Below are positions 1-6,644 of a stretch of DNA of 14,146 nucleotides, one piece after another. The stretch lies in NCBI GenBank assembly GCA_033720695.1, contig JAWWCA010000090.1, positions 1-14,146 on the forward strand, read 5' to 3'. A model generated the notes under the pieces. The model was given only the letters and a program-made list of their open reading frames with translations. It was not told the DNA's origin and ran no database searches. This stretch comes from DATGQT01 sp033720695. GTDB taxonomy: Bacteria; Bacteroidota; Rhodothermia; Rhodothermales; Rubricoccaceae. Each line of letters opens with the position of its first letter. Positions within the stretch are counted from its first letter, which is position 1. The position numbers and the translations under genes were made by a program.

Positions 1-82
1 GCGGCGGTTAAGGGGGGGGGGCCGGACAACGCCCCCGCGAAGCCGGCCCCCCGGCCGGGCGGGGAGGACAGGGGCAAGAGGT

Positions 83-103
83 GGGGGGGGGGGGGGGGGG
101 GGG
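83..103. repeat. Homopolymer tract of 21 G
   Basis: An uninterrupted run of 21 G on the plus strand (C on the minus strand) lies about 165 bases past the end of the LacI-family gene. A second run of 10 G lies at 12-21. Runs this long are prone to slippage in replication and sequencing, and can form G-quadruplexes on the plus strand. Its exact length in the living genome is uncertain. Confidence 0.9.
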
Positions 104-168
104 CAGCGGGGAGCCGGAGAGGCACGGGTCGGACGCCCGGTCATCCGCGCTCCTAAGATAACAGGGGC

Positions 169-192
169 GAAGAAAAGGTTTACAACAAAACC
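169..192 (-). terminator. Candidate terminator of the LacI-family gene
   Basis: Read on the minus strand, GGTTT (192-188) and AAACC (181-177) flank a six-base loop and are followed at once by TTTTCTT (176-170). This gives a short stem plus a T-rich tail about 76 bases past the regulator stop codon. The stem has only 5 bp, mostly A-T, so it would be weak. It is one of the few places in the window with a T-tract in the expected position. Confidence 0.35.
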
Positions 193-268
193 GACGCCCC
201 CACTCTTTCGGCCTCGGGGGCACCCCTGCCGCTCTCCCTCAGCAGCCGACCGGAGCGGGGGGGCGGGT

Positions 269-1309
269 CTAATCCATTGCTGGCGATCCTCCCCCGGTGG
301 GATGGGGGACGTCGGCGCGGGTGGACTCGCGGATCACCAGGTCCACGGGGATGACCTCCTGGACGGGGTCGGCACCGGCCCGGTCTTCGAGGCGGGCGAT
401 CAGCTGCTGGATCGCCCGGTAGCCGATCGAACGAATCGGCACGTGGACGGTCGTGAGGGGCGGGAGCATGTACTGCGCGCTGGTGACCCCGTCGAACCCC
501 GCCACGGCCATCTCGTCGGGGACGGCGATTTCCGCCTCGCTCAGCGCGCTGAGGACCCCTGCTGCGCAGTAGTCGTTCGCCGCGAGGATCGCTGTGGGCC
601 GCGGATCGACGGCGAGGATCTCGGGCGCGACGGCGTAGCCCGCCGCTTGCGTGTACTCCCCCTCGAACTCGAGGTCGGGGGTGGCCTCTGCGCCTGCTTC
701 GGCCAGCGCGGCGCGGTACCCCCGCGCGCGCTCCTGCGCGTCCCACGCCCCTGGAGCCCCCTTGATGAGCGCGATGCGGCGGTGCCCGGCGTCGAGGAGG
801 TGCCGGGTCAGGGCGAAGGCCCCCCCGTAGTTGTCGAAGTTCAGGACGTCCGTGGCGACCCCGTCGACGGAGGTGTTGATGAAGGTCACCGGCCCCTCCC
901 ACGACAGCACCGACTCCACCCCCAGCGTGTCGAGCGCGGGCGCCATCACGACCAGGCCGTCGACCCGCTTCGACATGGCCCGGATGGCCGCCTGGAACTC
1001 CTCCGAGCGGCGGTGCGACGTCGAAACCAAGATGAACCGCCCCCCCGCTTGCGCCCCTTCGTCGAGGCCGCTGAGGAGCTCGGCGAAGAACTCGCCGCTG
1101 ACGTACGGCAGGAGCACGCCCAGGCCGCCGGTCGCCTTCCCGTGCAGGGAGCGGGCGGCCGGGTTCGGCCAGTAGCCCAGCTCCCGCGCCGCCCGCACGA
1201 CCGCGCGCCGCGTGTCCTCGCGGATCGCCCCGGAGTTGTTGAGCGCCCGCGAGACGGTGGCGATCGAGACTCCAGCGCGCCGCGCGACGTCGCGGATCGT
1301 GACATCCAT
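269..1309 (-). CDS. LacI/GalR-family transcriptional regulator
   Basis: A 346-residue protein of normal length for the family. The N-terminal helix-turn-helix spans about residues 4-24, with recognition helix GVSIATVSRAL (13-23). A hinge segment NPAARSL precedes a periplasmic-binding-protein-like effector domain from about residue 62, which ends with the usual GFDG and PPLTTV motifs. These proteins bind short palindromic operators as dimers and usually release DNA when a sugar or sugar phosphate binds. The Ile-Ala pair sits where Tyr17-Gln18 set operator specificity in E. coli LacI. The ATG at 1309 gives the canonical N-terminus. The gene lies 82 bases behind a Na+/sugar symporter on the same strand, so a role in controlling sugar uptake is likely. 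The effector cannot be named from sequence. An effect on the structured symporter leader (3030-3056) is an inference. Confidence 0.96.
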   Translation of the reverse strand: MDVTIRDVARRAGVSIATVSRALNNSGAIREDTRRAVVRAARELGYWPNPAARSLHGKATGGLGVLLPYVSGEFFAELLSGLDEGAQAGGRFILVSTSHRRSEEFQAAIRAMSKRVDGLVVMAPALDTLGVESVLSWEGPVTFINTSVDGVATDVLNFDNYGGAFALTRHLLDAGHRRIALIKGAPGAWDAQERARGYRAALAEAGAEATPDLEFEGEYTQAAGYAVAPEILAVDPRPTAILAANDYCAAGVLSALSEAEIAVPDEMAVAGFDGVTSAQYMLPPLTTVHVPIRSIGYRAIQQLIARLEDRAGADPVQEVIPVDLVIRESTRADVPHPTGGGSPAMD

Positions 1310-1342
1310 GAGGACGGATACAGAGGTGGCGAGAGCAAAACG

Positions 1343-1350
1343 CCAAGATA
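1343..1350 (-). promoter_or_regulatory. Weak candidate -7 element upstream of the LacI-family gene
   Basis: On the minus strand the sequence TATCTTGG (1350-1343) resembles the Bacteroidota -7 consensus TAnnTTTG with one mismatch. It sits 34 bases ahead of the ATG at 1309. I do not see a matching TTTG-type -33 element. The larger string GTTATCTT recurs at 162-155. It could let the regulator be transcribed separately from the upstream symporter. Confidence 0.2.
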
Positions 1351-1391
1351 ACCGGAGCGCCTCGGCCTCACGGAGAGACGGCGGGCGTCGG

Positions 1392-2999
1392 CTAGGAGAA
1401 CGCGATCCAGACGGCCAGGACGGCTGCCACCAGGAGTCCCGAGAGCACGAGGTCGAGGCGACGGCCTGGCGCCGCGGCCTCGTCCGGCGGTGCCGTGGCG
1501 AAGGTGAGGCCGGCGGTCTTCTCGGCCGGTGGCTGCGCCGTCGCCAGGCTGACGACGACGAGCACGGCCGTGCAGACGACGAACAGGAGCACGGCGAAGT
1601 GCAGGAAGTTGATGCCGGTTACGGCCTCGGCGACCCCGCCCGTTGCGCCGGACGCTTCCAGCACGAGCCGGCCCAGGCCCAGGACGAGGCCCGTGAGGAG
1701 GGAGGCCAGCGCCCCGGCGGCGTTGGCCCGTGGCCACAGGACGCCGAAGAGGAAGACGGCCGCGATCGGCGGCGAGATGTAGGCCTGCACGCTCTGGATG
1801 TACACGTAGAGCCCACCCTCGGCGGCCTCGACGAACGGGATCCAGGCGAGGCCGAGGACGACGAGCGCGCCGGTCGCGAGGCGGCCCACCCAGACGAGGC
1901 GCCGCTCGCTCGCGTCGGGGTGCAGCTTTTTGTAGACGTCCCACGTGATGAGCGTCGAGCACGAGTTGAACACGCTGCTCAACGACGACATCAGCGCCGC
2001 CAGCAGCCCGGCCACGACGAGCCCCCGCAGGCCGGTGGGCAGGAGGGCGGCGACGAGCGCGGGGAGGGCCTCGTTCGTGTTGCCGAGCGTGAGGCGGCCC
2101 TGCGCCACGAGCGTGGCCGCGAGGAGGCCCGGAACGACGAAGATGAAGAGGGGCAGCAGCTTGAGGAAGCCCGCGAAGAGCGCCCCGCGCCGGGCCTCGG
2201 TCACGCTCCGCGCCGAGAGCGTCCGCTGCACGATGAACTGGTCGGTGCACCAGTACCAGACGCCGAGGATCGGGGCGCCGAAGAGGATGCCGGTCCAGGG
2301 GAAGTCGGGGTCGCTGGCCGGCTTCCACATGTCCAGGAAGCCGGGGGCCACCGTCGCCGCCAGGACGTCCCATCCGCCGACGGCCTGGAGGCCGAGGAGG
2401 GTGACCGCGAGGGCGCCGCCGATGAGCACGAACGTCTGGAGGAGGTCGGTGTAGAGGACGGCCCGGAGGCCCCCGAAGACGGTGTAGAGCCCCGTGACCG
2501 CCACGACCACGAGCGCGCCGGTCCAGAACGGCACCCCGATGGCGCGGAAGACGACGGCCCCGGCGAAGACGGTCACCGAGATCTTCGTCAGCACGTAGGC
2601 CAGGATGGAGACCGTCGCGAGGTACCACCGGCTCGCGGGGGAGTAACGGCGCTCCAAAAACTCGGGCATCGTGAACACGCCGCTCCGGACGTAGAACGGC
2701 ACGAACACCCACCCGAGGAGGAGGAGGATCAGGCTCGCCAGCACCTCGAACTGCCCCGGGGCCACCCCGCTCGCCGCGCCCGAGCCCGCCAGCCCCACGA
2801 GGTGCTCGCTCCCGATGTTCGACGCGAAGAGGGAGGCGCCCACCACGAACCAGCCGACGTTCCGGCCCGCGAGGAAGTAGTCGGCCGAGGTCTCGTCCCG
2901 GCCGCGCCGCTCCCGCAGCGTCGCCCCGACGGCGACGGCGAAGACGACGCCGAAGTAGAGGGCGATCGTGATCCAGTCGAGGGGGCCGAGGAGGGTCAC
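1392..2999 (-). CDS. Sodium:solute symporter, SGLT-like Na+/sugar cotransporter
   Basis: An inner-membrane symporter of the SSS family, 535 residues from the GTG at 2999. That start gives VTLLGPLDWITIALYF, directly before the first membrane helix. An in-frame ATG at 3173 would add 58 Arg/Pro-rich residues and collide with the divergent ligase start, so I reject it. Hallmarks: SNIGSEHLVGLAG (60-72), with His66 at the position of SGLT1 His83 and Vibrio vSGLT Gln69; WYWCTDQFIVQR from Trp248; the SSS signature MSSLSSVFNS (337-346), with the Ser pair used for the Na2 site in vSGLT; and YIQSV with Gln402, matching sugar-binding Gln457 of human SGLT1. A final helix at the C-terminus fits the 14-helix SGLT layout. 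It should import glucose, galactose or a related polyol with Na+. The substrate is an inference. The LacI-family gene follows on the same strand, 82 bases downstream. Confidence 0.94.
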   Translation of the reverse strand: MTLLGPLDWITIALYFGVVFAVAVGATLRERRGRDETSADYFLAGRNVGWFVVGASLFASNIGSEHLVGLAGSGAASGVAPGQFEVLASLILLLLGWVFVPFYVRSGVFTMPEFLERRYSPASRWYLATVSILAYVLTKISVTVFAGAVVFRAIGVPFWTGALVVVAVTGLYTVFGGLRAVLYTDLLQTFVLIGGALAVTLLGLQAVGGWDVLAATVAPGFLDMWKPASDPDFPWTGILFGAPILGVWYWCTDQFIVQRTLSARSVTEARRGALFAGFLKLLPLFIFVVPGLLAATLVAQGRLTLGNTNEALPALVAALLPTGLRGLVVAGLLAALMSSLSSVFNSCSTLITWDVYKKLHPDASERRLVWVGRLATGALVVLGLAWIPFVEAAEGGLYVYIQSVQAYISPPIAAVFLFGVLWPRANAAGALASLLTGLVLGLGRLVLEASGATGGVAEAVTGINFLHFAVLLFVVCTAVLVVVSLATAQPPAEKTAGLTFATAPPDEAAAPGRRLDLVLSGLLVAAVLAVWIAFS

Positions 3000-3029
3000 C
3001 GGGCGTGCGGGGGCAGGGAGAGGGGGGGC

Positions 3030-3056
3030 GCTCGGGCCTACGATAGGCAACCGAGC
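3030..3056 (-). promoter_or_regulatory. Dyad/stem-loop in the symporter-ligase divergent region
   Basis: GCTCGG (3030-3035) pairs with CCGAGC (3051-3056), and GCCTA (3036-3040) pairs with TAGGC (3044-3048). This makes an 11-bp stem with a CGA loop and a two-A bulge (3049-3050). It lies 31-57 bases ahead of the symporter GTG start and 116 bases ahead of the ligase ATG. It may be an operator (the inner 13-base odd palindrome is the size of a dimeric repressor site) or a leader hairpin in the symporter mRNA. The sequence shows the symmetry; the function is inferred. Confidence 0.4.
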
Positions 3057-3171
3057 CCGTTCTCGCGCCACCGGAAGCCAGAGGGCGCCTCGTTCGTCCC
3101 CGCCGGGCGGTGCGCATTTCCATCGGCTTCCGTTTCTTGTGCTCCGGTCTTCCCGCCTCTCGCTCCGGTCC

Positions 3172-4800
3172 ATGACGCCCTCCGCCTACACCGACGCCTT
3201 CGCCCGCGACCACCTCCCCCCGAAGGACCTCTGGCCCGACTTCCTCATCCCCGAGGGCTCCGTCTTCGACTACCCCGAGCGGCTCAACGGCGCCGTCGAG
3301 CTCCTCGACCGGACCATCGAGGCCGGGCACGGCGACCGGCCGCTGCTCCACACCGAGACGGGCGCCTGGACCTACGCCGACTTCCGCGACCGCGTCGACC
3401 GCATCGCGCACGTGCTCGTGGACGACCTCGGCCTCGTCTCCGGCAACCGCGTCCTCCTGCGCGGGCCGAACACCCCGATCTTCGCCGCGTGCTGGTTCGC
3501 CGTCGTCAAGGCCGGCGGCATCGCCGTGGCGACGATGCCCCTCCTGCGGGCGTACGAGCTGACGTACACCTGCGAGAAGGCGCAGATCAGGCTCGCCCTC
3601 TGCGACGCCGGCTGGGCCGAGGAGATGGAGAAGACGGAGGCACAGACCGACACCCTCCAGCGCGTCGTCCTCTTCGGCACCGACGTGGACGACGGGCTGG
3701 AGAGGCGGATGGCCGGGAAGCCCGACCGCTTCGAGGCCGTGGACACGGCGGCCGACGACGTGGCCCTCATCGCCTTCACCAGCGGCACGACGGGGAAGGC
3801 CAAGGCCACCATGCACTTCCACCGCGACGTCCTCGCCATCTGCGACGCCTTCCCGCGCTCCTGCCTCGACGTCCGGCCCGACGACGTGTTCACAGGCTCG
3901 CCGCCGCTGGCGTTCACGTTCGGCCTCGGCGGGCTCCTCCTCTTCCCGATGCGGTTCGGCGCCTCGGCGGCCTTCTGCGCGAAGCCGGGCGTGGAGGGGC
4001 TGCTCGACGCCATCGAGCGCCACCGCGCGACGGTGTGCGTGACCTCGCCGACGGCCTACCGCGCCATGCACGGGCGCCTCGCCGACCACGACGTGTCGAG
4101 CCTCCGCACCTGCATCTCGGCCGGCGAGGCCCTCCCCATCCCCACCTTCAGCGCCTGGCGCGAGGCGACCGGCATCCAGATCATCGACGGGATCGGGGCG
4201 ACGGAGATGCTCCACATCTTCATCTCCTCGCCCGTGGGCGCCATCGAGCCCGGGGCCACGGGGAAGCCGATCCCCGGCTACGAGGCGAAGGTGGTGGACG
4301 AGCACGGGGCGGAGAAGGAGCCCGGCGAGGTCGGCCTCCTCGCCGTCCGCGGCGTCACCGGCTGCCGCTACCTCGACGACGAGGCGCGCCAGCGCGCCTA
4401 CGTCCGCGACGGCTGGAACTACACCGGCGACGCCTACCTCGTGGACGACGACGGCTACTTCTGGTACCAGGCCCGCGCCGACGACATGATCATCACGGGC
4501 GGCTACAACGTCTCCGGGCTCCAGGTGGAGAGCGCGCTCCTCAAGCACGAGGCCGTGGCCGAGTGCGGCGTCGTCGGCGTGCCCGACGAGGCGCGCGGGC
4601 AGATCGTCAAGGCGTTCGTGGTCCTCCGCGAGGGGCACGCGCCCTCGGACTCCATGGCGAAGGCGCTGCAGGACTTCGTCAAGGGCGAGATCGCGCCGTA
4701 CAAGTACCCGCGCGCGATCCAGTTCATGGACACCTTGCCGCGGACGCAGACGGGCAAGCTCCAGCGCTTCCGGCTGCGGGAGATGGAGGCGGCCGGCTGA
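3172..4800 (+). CDS. Aryl-CoA ligase (AMP-binding), 2-aminobenzoate-CoA ligase-like
   Basis: A 542-residue adenylate-forming enzyme of the acyl-CoA synthetase family. Family motifs are in order: phosphate loop FTSGTTGKAK (202-211), GATEM (342-346), YTGD (417-420, Asp binding the ribose), and the C-terminal lid with catalytic Lys529 in TQTGKLQRF. The N-terminus (ATG at 3172, reading MTPSAYTDAFARDHLPP), the YPERLN motif and WYQARADDMI match the benzoate/2-aminobenzoate-CoA ligase branch rather than acetyl-CoA synthetases. It would convert an aromatic acid, ATP and CoA to the aryl-CoA, AMP and pyrophosphate in the cytoplasm. Anthranilate is the best guess; benzoate or a cyclic acid is possible. 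No ring-degradation genes lie nearby, so the pathway is not shown here. It starts 172 bases from the divergent symporter and ends 18 bases from the convergent DUF1801 gene. I see no clear Shine-Dalgarno sequence. Confidence 0.93.
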   Translation: MTPSAYTDAFARDHLPPKDLWPDFLIPEGSVFDYPERLNGAVELLDRTIEAGHGDRPLLHTETGAWTYADFRDRVDRIAHVLVDDLGLVSGNRVLLRGPNTPIFAACWFAVVKAGGIAVATMPLLRAYELTYTCEKAQIRLALCDAGWAEEMEKTEAQTDTLQRVVLFGTDVDDGLERRMAGKPDRFEAVDTAADDVALIAFTSGTTGKAKATMHFHRDVLAICDAFPRSCLDVRPDDVFTGSPPLAFTFGLGGLLLFPMRFGASAAFCAKPGVEGLLDAIERHRATVCVTSPTAYRAMHGRLADHDVSSLRTCISAGEALPIPTFSAWREATGIQIIDGIGATEMLHIFISSPVGAIEPGATGKPIPGYEAKVVDEHGAEKEPGEVGLLAVRGVTGCRYLDDEARQRAYVRDGWNYTGDAYLVDDDGYFWYQARADDMIITGGYNVSGLQVESALLKHEAVAECGVVGVPDEARGQIVKAFVVLREGHAPSDSMAKALQDFVKGEIAPYKYPRAIQFMDTLPRTQTGKLQRFRLREMEAAG

Positions 4801-4818
4801 GGGATTGGGAGGCGTCGC

Positions 4819-5214
4819 TTACCGCGAGAGGGCGGCCCGCCGCTCGGCCAGCGCCGCCTCGATGAGCCGACGGACCGCGGGGCGCTCGGCCTCCTCGACG
4901 GTGCGAACCCGCACGTGCCGGAGCGCCTTGCCCGTCCCCTTCAGCAGGCCGTCCGGGTCGTCCAGCGACGCGCCGTGGTAGAACCCGAGGTTGACGTGCC
5001 CCGCGTGGGGCTGGACGTACGCGTAGGCCTCGCTCATCTTCTTCGGGCCGAGTCCGAACGCCACGGTCTGCTCTCCCATCCGCCCGACCTCGACGGTCCC
5101 GGGGTGGACATCGTGGACGACGGCGCGGAGGCGGCGCATGACCGATTCGATCGCGGGCGCGACGGTGGCCGCCAGGTCGTCGAAGGAGCCGAAGCGAGTG
5201 TCTGAAGACGCCAT
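4819..5214 (-). CDS. DUF1801-family protein (YdhG/YjbR/CyaY-like fold)
   Basis: A 131-residue soluble protein. It has the DUF1801 pattern: an N-terminal helix (about 12-33), GPKKMSEAYAYVQPH (56-70), then GFYHGASLDDPDGLL (77-91) and GTGKALRHVRV (93-103), with a C-terminal helix from about 106. The family is widespread and its biochemical role is unknown. No signal peptide or membrane helix is visible. The ATG at 5214 gives a sensible start. It is encoded alone, tail-to-tail with the ligase (18-base gap) and head-to-head with the first ABC permease (131-base gap), so the neighbourhood says little about function. Family assignment is fairly confident; no activity is claimed. Confidence 0.83.
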   Translation of the reverse strand: MASSDTRFGSFDDLAATVAPAIESVMRRLRAVVHDVHPGTVEVGRMGEQTVAFGLGPKKMSEAYAYVQPHAGHVNLGFYHGASLDDPDGLLKGTGKALRHVRVRTVEEAERPAVRRLIEAALAERRAALSR

Positions 5215-5246
5215 GATGAGGCTGGGCTGGGGCGTGGGTGCGGGAA

Positions 5247-5310
5247 GCTACGCGTTCGCCCCGCGCGCACGCGCACGCGCGCCGCAACCCTGGCGCGGGG
5301 TGCGCGTAGC
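5247..5310. promoter_or_regulatory. Nested inverted repeat with a Z-DNA-prone core in a divergent promoter region
   Basis: GCTACGCG (5247-5254) is the exact complement-inverse of CGCGTAGC (5303-5310). Inside it, CCCCGCGC (5259-5266) matches GCGCGGGG (5293-5300). The arms could form a 16-bp stem with a 4/2 internal loop. Bases 5262-5282 alternate strictly pyrimidine-purine (CG/CA steps), which favours Z-DNA. The element sits in the 131 bases between the divergent DUF1801 and permease genes, where both promoters should lie. GC bias raises the chance of such matches, so a role is only inferred. Confidence 0.35.
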
Positions 5311-5345
5311 GTCGGGCCGTCCGCCCTCACCCCCGTCCCCGCCCG

Positions 5346-6572
5346 TTGCGTCGCGCCGTCCTGGAGTTCGCCGAAAGCGTCCGCATGGCCCTGGTCACGA
5401 TCTGGGCCAACAAGCTGCGGGCGCTCCTCACCACGCTCGGCATCATCATCGGCATCGTCTCCGTCACGGCGATGTTCACGACCATCAACGGGATCGAGCG
5501 GGGGTTCGACCGCTCCGTCGCGATGCTGGGGACGAACGTGATCAACGTGGCGCGGATGCCGGACGGGTTCAACGTGGAGTGGTGGCAGTACCGGAACCGA
5601 CCGCCGATCACGGAGGAGGTGGCCGAGGCCATCGAGGACCACGCCGAGACCGTCGCGCACGTGGCGCCGGTGGCCTACTCGATGCAGTCGGTCCAGAGCC
5701 GGGACCAGCGGCTCAACAACGTGTTCCTCCGCGCCTCGACGCCCGCCCTCGCCGACGTCTCGGGGCTCGACCTCCAGGCCGGCCGGTTCTTCTCGGCGAC
5801 CGAGGACCGCGCGGCGCGGCCCGTGGCCGTGGTGGGGCAGGACGTGGCGGCCGAGCTGTTCCCCGTGGGCTCCCCCATCGGGAAGTACATCCGCGTGGGG
5901 GGGCACCGGTTCGAGGTGATTGGGGTGCTGGCCGAGCAGGGGAAGTTCCTCGGGCTGTTCTCCTTTGACGAGCAGATCATCGTGCCCCTGGAGACCTACA
6001 AGAAGCGGTACGAGGCGCGCCCCTACATGGAGGTCCAGGCGCGCGTGGCCTCGGCCGGTCTCATGGACGAGGCGATGGACGAACTGACGGGCGTGGTGCG
6101 CCTCGCGCGCGGGCTCGACCCGGCGGAGGAGGACAACTTCGCCCTCGCGCCGCAGGACTCGTTCCGCCAGCAGCTCTCGGGCGTGACCGGCGCCATCTAC
6201 GCCGTCGGCCTGTTCCTCACGGGGCTCTCGCTCCTCGTGGGCGGCATCGGCGTGATGAACATCATGTTCGTGAGCGTGAAGGAGCGGACGCGCGAGATCG
6301 GGATCCGGAAGGCGCTCGGCGCCACGCGCCGGGCCATCCTCACGCAGTTCCTCGTCGAGGCCGTCGTCGTGTGCATGATCGGGGGCCTGATCGGGATCGG
6401 GCTCTCCGTCGGCGTGACGGCCCTGATCAACCAGGTGTTCACGGCCGTGCTCTCCTTCGCGACCGTCGTGCTCGCGTTCACGATCTGCGTGGGCGTCGGC
6501 GTGCTGTTCGGCTTCATCCCCGCCTGGACGGCGGCCAAGGCCACGCCCATCGAGGCGCTGCGGTATGAGTGA
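5346..6572 (+). CDS. MacB/FtsX-type ABC transporter permease (first of pair)
   Basis: A 408-residue permease with the MacB layout. A cytoplasmic N-terminal stretch is followed by a first membrane helix (about 24-46), a periplasmic core domain (about 50-280), then three helices packed at the C-terminus (about 281-305, 337-362 and 373-395). After helix 2 comes ERTREIGIRKALGATRRAI (313-331), the conserved cytoplasmic segment of this family that contacts the ATPase. It ends PIEALRYE. Members move lipoproteins, peptides, drugs or macrolides out of the inner membrane using the periplasmic domain rather than a classic pore. I chose TTG at 5346, which gives LEFAESVRMAL ahead of helix 1; ATG at 5385 (residue 14) is the alternative. 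The second permease follows after 72 bases. No ATP-binding subunit is encoded in the window. The substrate is unknown. Confidence 0.92.
   Translation: MRRAVLEFAESVRMALVTIWANKLRALLTTLGIIIGIVSVTAMFTTINGIERGFDRSVAMLGTNVINVARMPDGFNVEWWQYRNRPPITEEVAEAIEDHAETVAHVAPVAYSMQSVQSRDQRLNNVFLRASTPALADVSGLDLQAGRFFSATEDRAARPVAVVGQDVAAELFPVGSPIGKYIRVGGHRFEVIGVLAEQGKFLGLFSFDEQIIVPLETYKKRYEARPYMEVQARVASAGLMDEAMDELTGVVRLARGLDPAEEDNFALAPQDSFRQQLSGVTGAIYAVGLFLTGLSLLVGGIGVMNIMFVSVKERTREIGIRKALGATRRAILTQFLVEAVVVCMIGGLIGIGLSVGVTALINQVFTAVLSFATVVLAFTICVGVGVLFGFIPAWTAAKATPIEALRYE
6282..6364 (+). repeat. Copy 1 of an 83-base direct repeat shared by the two permease genes
   Basis: Bases 6282-6364 match 7578-7660 at 81 of 83 positions. 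The only changes are C/G at a third codon position and A/G turning Ile to Val. The repeat covers the post-helix-2 coupling segment and the start of helix 3. Sequence outside it is far more diverged. Confidence 0.9.
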
Positions 6573-6644
6573 CCGTCGCGCTTCACGCCCCGTCCGATCC
6601 CTCGCTCCGCCCAGGATGCTCCCGTTCTCCACCCGCCCCGCGCC

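Larger units (their letters stand above)
1..268. other. Non-coding or unresolved segment downstream of the lacI-type gene
   Basis: No recognisable gene lies here. The segment holds a 10-base G run (12-21), a 21-base G run (83-103), a small GC hairpin (43-48 pairing with 53-58), and an AT-richer island at about 155-192 that contains a terminator-like hairpin for the regulator on the minus strand. On the minus strand an ATG at 144-142 is preceded by AGGAG and opens a frame to the window edge. Its translation is low-complexity Pro/Arg/Gly caused by the C run, so I do not call it a gene. A gene beginning outside the window cannot be excluded. Confidence 0.5.

Noticed and set aside
8..223. 71-codon minus-strand frame containing a poly-Pro stretch
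   Set aside because: The Pro run is just the 21-base homopolymer; the rest shows no family resemblance, and it overlaps the likely terminator.
946..4638. Open frame of about 1230 codons on the minus strand through the symporter and antisense to the ligase
   Set aside because: It is a composition effect of very high GC. The translation is Arg/Gly/Ala/Asp-rich without any domain, while other frames there encode clear proteins.
1212..4865. Open frame of about 1217 codons on the plus strand antisense to the symporter
   Set aside because: Same high-GC shadow effect; low-complexity charged translation that runs over three recognised genes.
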